Source of the DNA: Streptomyces rhizosphaerihabitans
GTDB lineage: Bacteria; Actinomycetota; Actinomycetes; Streptomycetales; Streptomycetaceae
Assembly: GCF_025399795.1 (NCBI RefSeq)
Contig: NZ_JAODTZ010000002.1
Coordinates: 248,001 to 312,000, forward strand
Direction: 5' to 3'
DNA length: 64,000 nucleotides
The notes beneath the pieces are model-generated. The model ran no database searches. It had not been told where the DNA came from and worked only from the letters and a program-made list of their open reading frames with translations. The translations under genes were made by a program, and so were the position numbers. Within the stretch, counting starts at the first letter, position 1. Each line of letters opens with the position of its first letter. Of this stretch, positions 9,799 through 18,388 are shown one piece after another.

Positions 9799-10224
9799 AT
9801 GAGTACGAACGGACAGCGCGGCGGCGGAAGCATGCTCGCCCAGCCGCTGACTCGGCCCTCGGGCGGGCGGATCGCCGCCTACCTGGGACTCTTCCTGCTC
9901 GGTGCCGTGGTCGGCGTCGCCGGGGCGCTGGTGCAGCCGGGCTGGTTCCCGCTCGGGCTGCTGCTCGCGCTGGCGGGCGCCGCCGGACTCTTCCTGGGCG
10001 GCGCCCGGGCGACGGAGTCCCGTGCCGGGGCCGTCGCCCCCGCGGCGGGCTGGATGGTCGCCGTCGTGCTGCTCACCGCCAGCCGCCCGGAAGGGGACTT
10101 CCTCTTCGGCGCGGGAGTCGTCTCGTACCTTTTCCTCCTCGGAGGCATGGCCCTGGCTGTGATGTGCGCCACCCTCGGTCAGGGGCGGCAACCGGGCCCT
10201 TCCGATGCCCGACTTCGCAAGTGA
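9799..10224 (+). CDS. DUF6113-like membrane protein
   Basis: A 141-aa integral membrane protein with four hydrophobic segments separated by very short loops (AAYLGLFLLGAVVGVAGAL, GLLLALAGAAGLFLGG, a segment near APAAGWMVAVVLL, and VVSYLFLLGGMALAVMCAT). It resembles the DUF6113 family found after mshB in actinomycetes; no biochemical role is known to me. ATG 9799 follows AGGGGCGGA at about 7 nt; GTG 9796 is a possible alternative. It is likely co-transcribed with mshB. Confidence 0.8.
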   Translation: MSTNGQRGGGSMLAQPLTRPSGGRIAAYLGLFLLGAVVGVAGALVQPGWFPLGLLLALAGAAGLFLGGARATESRAGAVAPAAGWMVAVVLLTASRPEGDFLFGAGVVSYLFLLGGMALAVMCATLGQGRQPGPSDARLRK

Positions 10225-10384
10225 CGTACCACTTCGCCGTATCGGTCCCGTGCGGGTCGCGTGCGAGATTCCTGCACGGGCGAGGTTTGCGGGTCGTACA
10301 TGGCCAGTATGGTGGTGCGCGCCGCCGAGCTGCCCGAGATGAGGTCGAGTAAACGGGCGGCGGAGCCAACCGGGAGAACCTGCC

Positions 10385-12580
10385 TTGAGTCGTGAAACTG
10401 ACAGTTCGTCCTCCGGGCCCAACGGGCGCGGTGGAGCCGCGTACCCGTCGGGGACGCCGCCGTACGGCACCCCCACGGCTTCCGAAAGCGGTGCCGACGC
10501 GGGCCGTTCGGCCGCCGGGAAGCCTCCGGAGGAGCGCAAGACCGAGACCACTCTGACGACACGGATCCGGATCAACATCCCCGGGTCGCGGCCCATCCCG
10601 CCCGTGGTCGTCCGTACACCCGTGGCCGACGCCGACGTGCCCACCAAGGGCGGCGACGGCGCCCGCACCGGGACGCACCGGGCGCCGCAGGGCATGAGTT
10701 CGCCCGCGGGCGCCTCCGTCACGACGGCCACCACCCCGGCCCCGGCCGCACCGGCACCCGCGCCCACGCCCGGGGAGCAGCCCGGGGCGGCCGAGGAGAA
10801 GACGAGCGACTGGTTCGCGCCCCGCAAGGCCGGCGCGCCCCCCAAGGGCGGGCCGGGTGGCGGCTCGACCGATGGGGCGGGCCTGCCGGGCGGTTCGGCT
10901 CCCTCCGGCGCGGCGGGTTCCGCGGGTGCACCGGGCGCGGGACGGCCGATGCAGTCCACCGGTGCCGGTCCGCTGGGCATCACCGGCGGCGTGCGGCCCG
11001 GCGGTACGAACGGTGCCGGACTCCCCGGCGCCACCGGCGCCGGACCCGTGGCCCCCGGCCACGGCGGCGGCACGGGCTCCTTCGACGTCTCCGGGGCGCT
11101 GCGCGACACCGGCTCCTTCCCCGCCATAGGTTCGGCCGGCGGGTCCGGCGAACCGCGCCGCGACGACCTTCCGTACTTCTCCGAGGGCGGCCGGGGCGGC
11201 AGGGGCGGCCCGGCCGGTCCGACCGGCGGTCCCGCCACCGGTGACGGCCCGCTGCTGCCTCCGGCCGGTGCGGGCGCGGCTCGCGGCAGCCTGGCCGCAT
11301 CGCCCGGCTCCGCCCCCGGCAACCGGAACACGGGCACGGGATACCCCGGCACCGGCAATGGCTCGCGCGCCGGCCTGAGCGGCGGTCTCAGCGACGACAC
11401 CGCGATCCTCACCCCGCAGAAGCCCGCGCCCGCCCCGGGACCCGGTGCCTACGGCGCTCCCGCGGAGAACGTCTCCGGGCACACCCTGACCAGCGGCATC
11501 CCCGTCGTCTCGCCCAGTCAGAACTTCGCGTACGAGGCGGGGGCGCGGAGCGACGGACCCCGGTCGCACACTCCGCCGAAGCTCCCCGAGCCGGTCCAGC
11601 GGCCGTCGGCCTCGTCGAAGCCGGGGAAGAAGAAGGGCCGCAACAAGCGGGCGCTCCTCGGCGTCCTCGTCGTGGTCCTTGCCGGCGGCGCCTACGGCGC
11701 GGGCCTGCTCATGAACCACTCGGACGTGCCCAAGGGCACCACCGTGCTCGGCGTCGACATCGGCGGCGGCACCCGCGACGACGCCGTCAAGAAGCTCGAC
11801 GACGCCTTCGGCACGCGGACGAACAAGCCGCTCACGCTGTCCGTCGATGGCGACGCCGTCCAGCTCAGGCCCGACCAGGCCGGACTCCAGCTGGACAGCC
11901 AGGCCACCGTCCGCGCCGCCGCCGGCAGCGACTACAACCCGATCTCGGTGATCGGCTCCCTGTTCGGCCAGGAACGCGTGGTCGAGCCCGTGATGCCGGT
12001 CGACAAGGAGAAGCTGCAGGCCGCCCTGGAGCGCGCCGCGAGCGGTTCCGGTTCGGCGAGCGACGGCACGATCAAGTTCCAGCCGGGCAAGGCCGTCGCC
12101 GTCTACGGCAAGGAGGGCAAGGGCATCGACGTCGGCCCCTCGCTGCAGGCCGTCCAGGACGCGTACCGCGCCCAGGTGGAGACCGGCGCGACCCCTCCCG
12201 TGAAGGTCGCCACCACGACCCGCCAGCCGACGGTGAGCAAGACCGAGGTGGACCGCAAGATGTCGACGTTCGCGACGGTCGCCATGTCGGCGAAGATCAT
12301 CATCCGTACAGACGCCACCCACTTCATCCCCTTCAGCCCGCAGAAGTCCATCTGGAAGTTCCTGAGCGTCCAGCCGGTCCAGGGCAAGCTCGTCGAGCAC
12401 TACGACCTCAACGTGCTCCAGGGGCTGTACGGCCATGCCTTCGACGGCGTGACGATCACCAAGGGCGACGGCAGCAAGAAGGCCGTGAGCCCGCAGGACG
12501 TCGCCTCCGCCATAGGGAGGGCGCTCGTGGGGAAGACGGCCGCCGCACGCGACGTGACCATCCCCACCAACCCCAACTAG
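10385..12580 (+). CDS. Membrane-anchored PG_binding_4 (VanW-associated fold) protein with long disordered N-terminus
   Basis: A 731-aa protein in two parts. Residues 1-415 are low-complexity Gly/Pro/Ala/Ser, presumably cytoplasmic and disordered. A Lys/Arg cluster (KPGKKKGRNKR) then precedes one membrane helix (ALLGVLVVVLAGGAYGAGLLM). The outside part has repeats of the PG_binding_4 fold seen next to VanW domains (GVDIGGGTRDDAVKKLDDAF; LTLSVDGDAVQLRPDQAGLQLD), but no VanW or L,D-transpeptidase catalytic motif is visible. A role in binding cell-wall glycan or peptide is inferred. The start is TTG 10385; no ATG or GTG lies nearby in frame. Confidence 0.82.
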   Translation: MSRETDSSSSGPNGRGGAAYPSGTPPYGTPTASESGADAGRSAAGKPPEERKTETTLTTRIRINIPGSRPIPPVVVRTPVADADVPTKGGDGARTGTHRAPQGMSSPAGASVTTATTPAPAAPAPAPTPGEQPGAAEEKTSDWFAPRKAGAPPKGGPGGGSTDGAGLPGGSAPSGAAGSAGAPGAGRPMQSTGAGPLGITGGVRPGGTNGAGLPGATGAGPVAPGHGGGTGSFDVSGALRDTGSFPAIGSAGGSGEPRRDDLPYFSEGGRGGRGGPAGPTGGPATGDGPLLPPAGAGAARGSLAASPGSAPGNRNTGTGYPGTGNGSRAGLSGGLSDDTAILTPQKPAPAPGPGAYGAPAENVSGHTLTSGIPVVSPSQNFAYEAGARSDGPRSHTPPKLPEPVQRPSASSKPGKKKGRNKRALLGVLVVVLAGGAYGAGLLMNHSDVPKGTTVLGVDIGGGTRDDAVKKLDDAFGTRTNKPLTLSVDGDAVQLRPDQAGLQLDSQATVRAAAGSDYNPISVIGSLFGQERVVEPVMPVDKEKLQAALERAASGSGSASDGTIKFQPGKAVAVYGKEGKGIDVGPSLQAVQDAYRAQVETGATPPVKVATTTRQPTVSKTEVDRKMSTFATVAMSAKIIIRTDATHFIPFSPQKSIWKFLSVQPVQGKLVEHYDLNVLQGLYGHAFDGVTITKGDGSKKAVSPQDVASAIGRALVGKTAAARDVTIPTNPN

Positions 12581-12599
12581 CGCGCGCACCAAGCGCACA

Positions 12600-12640
12600 G
12601 AGGGCACCCGGCCGAGGTTTTCCACCGGCCGGGTGCCCTC
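12600..12640. terminator. Terminator after PG_binding_4 gene
   Basis: A perfect 15-bp inverted repeat (12600-12614 with 12626-12640) with an 11-nt loop and a short T run after it, 20 bp past the stop codon. Confidence 0.85.
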
Positions 12641-12651
12641 TTGCCGTATCG

Positions 12652-12687
12652 CACGATCCGCCGGGGCACGGACACGATCCGCCGGGG
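12652..12687. promoter_or_regulatory. 15-bp direct repeat with 21-bp period upstream of ABC-2/two-component operon
   Basis: CACGATCCGCCGGGG occurs perfectly at 12652-12666 and 12673-12687. The 21-bp period is two helical turns. It lies about 90-125 bp upstream of the exporter ATPase gene and could bind the operon's own response regulator. The second copy runs into ten consecutive G (12684-12693). Confidence 0.5.
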
Positions 12688-12711
12688 GGGGGGCAGGCGC
12701 GGGCGGCCGAC

Positions 12712-12725
12712 ATGACATCTGTCAT
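12712..12725. promoter_or_regulatory. 14-bp palindrome ATGACATCTGTCAT
   Basis: A perfect 6-bp inverted repeat (ATGACA/TGTCAT) around TC, about 50 bp before the exporter start. NarL/DesR-type regulators bind palindromes of this kind, so this is the best candidate site for the DesR-like regulator encoded at the operon's end. Binding is inferred. Confidence 0.55.
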
Positions 12726-12776
12726 CCGCGACCCAGGACACACCGCACTGCCGCGGGCGCCCCCTCCTCCTCCACG

Positions 12777-13784
12777 ATGGACGACATGACAACGACTGCG
12801 GCGACCACCACCACATCGGTGGTCCGGTTCGAATCGGTGACCAAGAGCTACGGGAACGTCCGGGCCGTGGACGGGCTGACGCTCGAACTGCACCCGGGCG
12901 AGACCGTCGCTCTGCTGGGCCCCAACGGCGCGGGCAAGTCGACCACGCTGGACCTGCTGCTCGGCCTCAAGAACGCCGACAGCGGGACGGTCCGGGTGTT
13001 CGGCACCGGCCCGCGCGAGGCGATCGTCGCCGGCCGGGTGGGCGCCATGCTCCAGAGCGGCGGGCTGATGGACGAGGTCACCGTCGGTGAACTGGTCAAG
13101 CTCGCCTGCGATCTGCACCCGAAGCCGTACCGCGCCGGTGACGTCCTCGCCCGCGCCGGCATCACCCAGATCGCCGACCGCAAGGTCAACAAGCTCTCCG
13201 GCGGCCAGGCACAGCGCGTCCGCTTCGCGCTCGCCACGGCCGGCGACAGCGACCTGATCGTCCTCGACGAGCCCACCACCGGCATGGACGTCTCCGCCCG
13301 GCAGGCCTTCTGGGCCACCATGCGCGAGCAGGCCGACCAGGGCCGTACGGTCCTGTTCGCCACGCACTACCTGGAGGAGGCCGACGCCATAGCGGACCGG
13401 GTGCTCGTCCTGCACCGGGGACGGCTGCTGGCCGACGGCACCGCCGCCGAGATCAAGGCCAAGGCCGGCGCCCGCCGCGTCGCCTTCGACCTGGAGGGCA
13501 CGATCGACGAGGCCCCGCTGCGTGCGCTGCCGTTCCTCACCTCGATCGACGTGTCCGGGCAGACCGTCCGCATCCAGTCCTCCGACGCGGACGCGACCGT
13601 CCACGCGCTGTACGGGCTCGGCGTCTACCCCCGCAACCTCGAAGTCGCCGGGCTCGGTCTCGAGCAGGCCTTCGTCGCCATCACCGCCGCCGAGGAAGCC
13701 ACCCTCACGGCGGCCGAAGAGGCCACCCGCACCCCGGCCGAAGAAGCCACCCGCACCGCCGCCGAGGAGGCCACGTCCAAGTGA
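12777..13784 (+). CDS. ABC transporter ATP-binding protein (ABC-2 exporter, CcmA/DrrA type)
   Basis: ATPase of an export-type ABC system, 335 aa from ATG 12777; ATG 12786 is an in-frame alternative, and neither has a clear ribosome site. Walker A is GPNGAGKST, the signature LSGGQAQRVRFALA and Walker B LIVLDEPTTGMD. The C-terminus after the domain ends in a repeated Glu/Ala/Thr-rich helix (EEATLTAAEEATRTPAEEATRT...), an unusual tail made of 7-8-residue repeats. It overlaps the permease gene by 4 bp and is followed by a DesK/DesR-like pair, an arrangement typical of drug- or lipid-sensing exporters. Confidence 0.92.
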   Translation: MDDMTTTAATTTTSVVRFESVTKSYGNVRAVDGLTLELHPGETVALLGPNGAGKSTTLDLLLGLKNADSGTVRVFGTGPREAIVAGRVGAMLQSGGLMDEVTVGELVKLACDLHPKPYRAGDVLARAGITQIADRKVNKLSGGQAQRVRFALATAGDSDLIVLDEPTTGMDVSARQAFWATMREQADQGRTVLFATHYLEEADAIADRVLVLHRGRLLADGTAAEIKAKAGARRVAFDLEGTIDEAPLRALPFLTSIDVSGQTVRIQSSDADATVHALYGLGVYPRNLEVAGLGLEQAFVAITAAEEATLTAAEEATRTPAEEATRTAAEEATSK

Positions 13785-14521
13785 ACAGTCTCATCAAGCT
13801 GGAGATCACCCGCGCCCTGCGCAACCGCAAGTTCCTGTTCTTCTCGGTGATCTACCCCTCGGCCCTGTTCCTGCTGATCGCGGGCAGCGCGGACAGCACC
13901 ACCGAGGTGGACGGCACCGGCCTGACCCTGCCGACCTTCTTCATGGTCTCGATGGCCTCCTTCGGCGCCCTGACCGCCGTCCTCATGGGCAACAGCGAGC
14001 GCATCGCCAAGGAGCGGGAGAGCGGCTGGGTACGGCAGTTGAGGCTCACCACGCTGCCGGGCCGCGGCTATGTGTTCGCGAAGACGGCCAGCGCCGCCGT
14101 GATCAGCCTGCCGTCGATCGTGATCGTCTTCGTGGTCGCCGCGGCCGTGAAGGACGTACGCCTGGACACCTGGCAGTGGTTCGCGCTCACCGGCGTGATC
14201 TGGGCCGGCAGCCTGGTCTTCGCGGCGCTCGGCGTCGCCATCGGCTACCTCGCCAGCGGGGACGCGGTCCGGCCGATCACGATGATCGTCTACTTCGGTC
14301 TGTCGATGCTCGGCGGCCTGTGGATGCCGACGACCACCTTCCCCGACTGGCTGCAGAACATAGCGAAGTGGCTGCCCACGCACGCGTACGCTGCCCTGGG
14401 GCAGGCCATCGAACTGGGGAACGCCCCGCACACGAAGGACATCGCCATCCTCGCCGTCTCCTTCGCCCTCTTCGCGGGCGGCGCGGCCTGGCTGTACCGG
14501 AAGGACACGCTGAAGGCGTGA
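13781..14521 (+). CDS. ABC-2 type exporter permease
   Basis: A 246-aa permease of the ABC-2 family with six hydrophobic segments and the typical middle cytoplasmic section GNSERIAKERESGWVRQLRLTTLPGRGY. GTG 13781 overlaps the ATPase stop codon (GTGA). With the preceding ATPase it forms a two-gene exporter. The substrate is unknown, but coupling to a histidine kinase and regulator suggests inducible export in response to a membrane or cell-wall signal. Confidence 0.92.
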   Translation: MNSLIKLEITRALRNRKFLFFSVIYPSALFLLIAGSADSTTEVDGTGLTLPTFFMVSMASFGALTAVLMGNSERIAKERESGWVRQLRLTTLPGRGYVFAKTASAAVISLPSIVIVFVVAAAVKDVRLDTWQWFALTGVIWAGSLVFAALGVAIGYLASGDAVRPITMIVYFGLSMLGGLWMPTTTFPDWLQNIAKWLPTHAYAALGQAIELGNAPHTKDIAILAVSFALFAGGAAWLYRKDTLKA

Positions 14522-14526
14522 GTGCC

Positions 14527-15750
14527 ATGACGGAAGACCCGCTGCCCGACGAGGCCCGAACAGACCGGATCGTGCGGCTGGGACAGTCCCCGCGCAGCAT
14601 CCGCGAGGCCCTGCGCAAGTCGGTGTGGATCGTCATCTGGCTGGTGTTCCTCAGCTCGCCGGTCCAGGACCTCGCCGCAGGCCACCACACACCCGCGGCC
14701 ACCGCGTCCGGCTGGCTGGGCCTCGCGGCCTTCGTCGCGGTCTATCTGACGCTGGTCTTCCGCAACATGGGCAGGGCCTTCACGGGAACCCTGGCCGTCA
14801 CCCTCATGGTCCTCGCCCTCGGCGCGCTGGCCGTCGTCCTGAGCCTGACGCTCGGCGCGCCCTGGCTCGGCCTGTTCGTGTACGTCTCGGTCGCCTGCGG
14901 GACGACGTTCCCGCTGCGCGTCTCGTACTGGACCATCCCGCTGACCGCCGTCGTGATGCTGCTCGTCGGCCTGCACGGAGGCGAGCGGGACGCCCGCAAC
15001 CTCGTCCTGCTCGTCGTCCTCATCGGCTTCGCGATGACCGGCGTACGGCAGCTGGTCCGCACGACGGTGGAGCTGCGCAAGGCGCGGGCCACCGTCGCCC
15101 AGCTCGCCGCGAACGAGGAGCGGCTGCGGCTCGCCCGGGACCTGCACGACCTGCTCGGCCACTCGCTCTCGCTGATCACGCTGAAGAGCGAACTGGCCGG
15201 GCGGATGCTCCCCGACCACCCCGACAAGGCGGCCCAGCAGGTCGCCGACATCGAACAGGTCAGCCGCCAGGCCCTGGTCGACGTGCGCGAGGCGGTCACC
15301 GGCTACCGAAGGCCCCGGCTGGCCGGGGAACTCGCGGGCGCCCAGGTCGCGTTGACCGCCGCGGACGTGGTCGCCGACCTTCCGGCCGAACCCGTCCTCG
15401 ACGGTGTTCCCGAGGACAGCGAGTCCGCGCTGGCCTGGACGCTGCGCGAGGCGGTCACCAACGTCGTACGGCACAGCGGCGCGCGGCGCTGCGTGGTGGG
15501 AATCGTCCGGCGCCAGACCCTGGAAGGGCCCGTTCTCGAACTGTCCGTGGAGGACGACGGCTCGGGCGGCTCGTCCGGCGCCGCCCCCGGCAACGGTCTG
15601 ACGGGACTGACCGAACGGCTGGAGAAGGCGGGCGGAACGCTGGAGGCCGGCCGCGTCCGGCACGGATTCCGGCTGGTCGCACGGGTGCCCCTGGCGGGCG
15701 ACCGCGCCTCTGCGGGCGCGGCGGACGACCCCGTAGGATCCGGTGCATGA
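14527..15750 (+). CDS. DesK/NarL-type sensor histidine kinase
   Basis: Membrane sensor kinase of 407 aa. Four to six hydrophobic segments occupy residues about 30-165, with no large extracytoplasmic domain, so it probably senses membrane state or works through the exporter. A coiled-coil linker leads to the HisKA_3 box LARDLHDLLGHSLSLITLKS with the phosphorylated His207. The HATPase domain shows the N-box (TLREAVTNVVRHSGARRC) and the G-box DDGSGG...GNGLTGLTERL. ATG 14527 is 5 bp after the permease stop; the 3' end overlaps the regulator start as ATGA. Confidence 0.92.
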   Translation: MTEDPLPDEARTDRIVRLGQSPRSIREALRKSVWIVIWLVFLSSPVQDLAAGHHTPAATASGWLGLAAFVAVYLTLVFRNMGRAFTGTLAVTLMVLALGALAVVLSLTLGAPWLGLFVYVSVACGTTFPLRVSYWTIPLTAVVMLLVGLHGGERDARNLVLLVVLIGFAMTGVRQLVRTTVELRKARATVAQLAANEERLRLARDLHDLLGHSLSLITLKSELAGRMLPDHPDKAAQQVADIEQVSRQALVDVREAVTGYRRPRLAGELAGAQVALTAADVVADLPAEPVLDGVPEDSESALAWTLREAVTNVVRHSGARRCVVGIVRRQTLEGPVLELSVEDDGSGGSSGAAPGNGLTGLTERLEKAGGTLEAGRVRHGFRLVARVPLAGDRASAGAADDPVGSGA

Positions 15751-16361
15751 GCCGCACGATCAAGGTCCTGCTCGCCGAGGACCAGTCGATGGTCCGCGAG
15801 GCGCTGGCAGCCCTGCTGGGACTGGAGCCGGACATCGAGGTGGTCGCCCAGGTGGCCCGCGGTGACGAGGTGCTGGCGGCGGCGCGCACCCATGACGTGG
15901 ATGTGGCGCTCCTCGACATCGAGATGCCGGGCATGACGGGGATGGAGGCCGCGGCGGGACTCCGCAAGGAGTTCCCCGCCCTCAAGCTGGTCGTCCTCAC
16001 GACCTTCGGCCGCCCCGGATACCTCCGCAGCGCCATGGAGTCCGGCGCCGACGCCTTCCTGGTCAAGGACGCTCCCGCCGCCCAGCTCGCCGCAGCCGTA
16101 CGCAAGGTGCTGGCCGGCGAGCGTGTCATCGACCCCACCCTCGCGGCCGCTGCCCTGGCCGAGGGCGCCAACCCCCTCACCGACCGCGAACGCGAGATCC
16201 TCCGCGCGGCGGCCGACGGCTCCACGAACGCCGAACTGGCCACCGTCCTCCACCTCTCCCAGGGCACGGTCCGCAACTACCTCTCGACAGCGATCCAGAA
16301 ACTCGCGGTACGCAATCGCGCGGAGGCGGTTCGGATCGCGCGGGAGAAGGGCTGGCTGTAG
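15747..16361 (+). CDS. NarL/DesR-family response regulator
   Basis: A 204-aa two-domain regulator. The receiver has the acidic pair ED at 11-12, the phosphoacceptor Asp57 in ALLDIEMPGMTG, and the Lys in LVKDAPAAQL. The C-terminal LuxR-type HTH is LTDREREILRAAADG...NAELATVLHLSQGTVRNYLS. ATGA overlap with the kinase shows they form a pair. The expected target is the operon's own promoter, where the 12652-12687 direct repeat and 12712-12725 palindrome lie. Confidence 0.93.
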   Translation: MSRTIKVLLAEDQSMVREALAALLGLEPDIEVVAQVARGDEVLAAARTHDVDVALLDIEMPGMTGMEAAAGLRKEFPALKLVVLTTFGRPGYLRSAMESGADAFLVKDAPAAQLAAAVRKVLAGERVIDPTLAAAALAEGANPLTDREREILRAAADGSTNAELATVLHLSQGTVRNYLSTAIQKLAVRNRAEAVRIAREKGWL

Positions 16362-16393
16362 CCGCCCGCGGAACCTACGAAAAGGATGCCCTC

Positions 16394-17428
16394 ATGGCGG
16401 AAGACAATCTTGAGGATCAGGCGGAACGACAGTGGGCGGCAGGTGACTTCGCCGCGGCTCTGGCCCTGTATCTGCGGGCGTGGACCAGCTGGGACGACGA
16501 GGTCGCGGAGAAGATCCTGGACCTCGTTCACGAGTGGGGCGACATCGACGCCGCGCTGGAGCTGATCTCCGCGGCCGCGGAGGCGGGTGACGCCGGGGCG
16601 TACGAGGCCCTGGCCGATCTGCTGATCCAGCTCGACCGGCCCGAGGACGCGGTCGCGGCCCTGGAGCAGGCCGCCCGCGGCGGCCGGGACGTCACGCTGT
16701 GGACCGCGGCGGTCCTGGCCGACGAGGTCGGGGACCGCACGCGCGCGGAGGAGTACTACCGGCGGGCGCTGGCCGAGAAGAACCCGAAAGCGCTCAACGA
16801 CTACGGCAGCTTCCTCAGCGACGACGACGAACGTCTCGACGAGGCGGCCGAACTCCTGCGCCGGGCGGTGGACCAGGGCGACACCATGGCGGCCGGCAAC
16901 CTCGGCAGGCTCCTGGCCGACCAGGAGGAGTACGAGGAAGCGCTCCCCTGGCTGCGGCAGGCCCTGGACGCCGGGCACCGGTCGGTCCTGGTCGTGCTCG
17001 GCGAGGCCGAGAACGCCACCGGCGCCATGGAGGAGGCCGGTCGGCACCTGCGCGAGGCCCTCGCCGAGGAACTGTCCGGCGCGCATTTCGCCTACGCGCT
17101 CCACCTGGTCGACGGCGGCGCCGAGAAGGAGGCCGTGGCCCACTACGAGGCAGCCATCGACAAGGACGAGGAGACCAACGCCTACCTGAATCTCGCGCTC
17201 CTGCACGAGGACCTCGAGCAGTGGGAGCAGGCCGAGCGGCGCTACCGGGAAGCGATCGACCACCAGGACGAGGACGCGTACGTGCAATACGCACAGTTTC
17301 TCGCGGACCGGGGGCGGACCGAGCGGATCGGCGCGCTGCTCGCCGAGGCGATGGAACTGGACATCGACCCGGAGGACATCGAGGAGATGCAGGCCCTCGC
17401 CGCTGAAGGGCGCCCCGTCGGAGCATGA
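16394..17428 (+). CDS. Tetratricopeptide/Sel1-like repeat protein
   Basis: A 344-aa all-helical, acidic protein built of roughly 34-residue units (for example AEEYYRRALAEKNPKALNDYGSF and AVAHYEAAIDKDEETNAYLNLA). No signal peptide or membrane segment is visible. Such repeats form protein-protein interaction surfaces. An AAAGGA motif (16380-16385) precedes ATG 16394. It directly follows the response regulator by 32 bp and may share its transcript, although no functional tie is evident. No enzymatic domain was seen. Confidence 0.85.
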   Translation: MAEDNLEDQAERQWAAGDFAAALALYLRAWTSWDDEVAEKILDLVHEWGDIDAALELISAAAEAGDAGAYEALADLLIQLDRPEDAVAALEQAARGGRDVTLWTAAVLADEVGDRTRAEEYYRRALAEKNPKALNDYGSFLSDDDERLDEAAELLRRAVDQGDTMAAGNLGRLLADQEEYEEALPWLRQALDAGHRSVLVVLGEAENATGAMEEAGRHLREALAEELSGAHFAYALHLVDGGAEKEAVAHYEAAIDKDEETNAYLNLALLHEDLEQWEQAERRYREAIDHQDEDAYVQYAQFLADRGRTERIGALLAEAMELDIDPEDIEEMQALAAEGRPVGA

Positions 17429-17519
17429 CCGCCTGCTCGCGTCGGCGCTGCCGGACGGACGGGGGACGGACGGTCGGTCGGTAGGGAGGTAGAGAGGTCG
17501 GTAGGGCGTTCGGGCGAGG

Positions 17520-18371
17520 TCAGTTGAGCATCGCCCGTGCCGCGTGGGCCTGTTGGCGTACGCGGGCTGCGGCCGGTTCGTCCACTGCTGCCACCACGTC
17601 GGCGTACGCGTCGAGTTCGGTGGCTCCGGTCAGGAAGTCGCCGCGCTGGACGAGGAGTTGGGCTCGCTCATAGCGCAGGCGCGCAGGGTGCGAGGGCAGC
17701 AGCAGGGAGAGTTCCACCGACCACAGGGCCACGTCGGAGCGTTCGGGGCGGGCCGCCGCCCAGGCGCGGATGTTGTTCAGGATGCGCACGACGACGTCGA
17801 GCGGGTCGGCGGGGGTGAGCATCGACGGGTCGAGCGGGGCGCCGGTCGCGCCCACGACGAGGAGTTCGGCGTCGGAGCCGGTCAGGACGCGCCCGCCGTC
17901 GAAGGGATCGGCCAGCACCTGCTGCTCGGGCGGTCCGAAGCCCACCACGAAGTGACCGGGCAGCGCGACCCCGTAGACCGGTGCCCCGGCCCGTCGCGCG
18001 ACCTCCATCCACACCACCGAGAGCAGGATGGGCAGCCCGCGCCGTCGGCGCAGTACCGCGTGCAGCAGGGAGGACTCCAGCCGCTGGTAGTCAGCCGGTG
18101 AGCCCCGGTATCCGCAGCGCCCGCCGAGGAGCTCGGCCAGCGCGGTCGCCCAGGAGCGCGGGCCGCCCGGGTGGAAGGGCAGCCGGCCCGCCAGCTCGTC
18201 CAGCTCGATCTGCGCCGCGTCCATTCCGGGCTCGTCCAGCGTCCTGTCCGCCGCGGCGCCCACCAGCAGGCACAGCGCCGCCAGATCGGGCCGCTCGGCC
18301 CGCGCCTCGTCGGCGAACCGCCGCCGTACCTCGTCGGCTCGCTCCGGCTGCGGGGGCTGGGGGGAAGGCAT
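17520..18371 (-). CDS. SirB1-family transglutaminase-like/TPR protein
   Basis: A 283-aa protein of the Transglut_core2 (SirB1) family. Recognisable parts are LESSLLHAVLRRRRGLPILLSVVWMEVARRAGAPVYGVALPGHFVVGF in the middle, then DPFDGGRVL, and a C-terminal TPR-like helix pair. The usual catalytic Cys position lies in a region without Cys here (the block reads RRGLPILLS), so it is likely not an active transglutaminase. Biochemical function is unknown. ATG 18371 is preceded on its strand by CCCCAGCCC with no strong ribosome site, so translation may be coupled to the GNAT gene ending 17 bp upstream. Confidence 0.8.
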   Translation of the reverse strand: MPSPQPPQPERADEVRRRFADEARAERPDLAALCLLVGAAADRTLDEPGMDAAQIELDELAGRLPFHPGGPRSWATALAELLGGRCGYRGSPADYQRLESSLLHAVLRRRRGLPILLSVVWMEVARRAGAPVYGVALPGHFVVGFGPPEQQVLADPFDGGRVLTGSDAELLVVGATGAPLDPSMLTPADPLDVVVRILNNIRAWAAARPERSDVALWSVELSLLLPSHPARLRYERAQLLVQRGDFLTGATELDAYADVVAAVDEPAAARVRQQAHAARAMLN

Positions 18372-18388
18372 AGCTGGCTCGGGCCCCT

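Noticed and set aside
10073..12718. 881-codon minus-strand frame opposite the PG_binding_4 gene
   Set aside because: Arg/Gly/Ala/Asp-rich shadow produced by high GC; no recognisable protein features.
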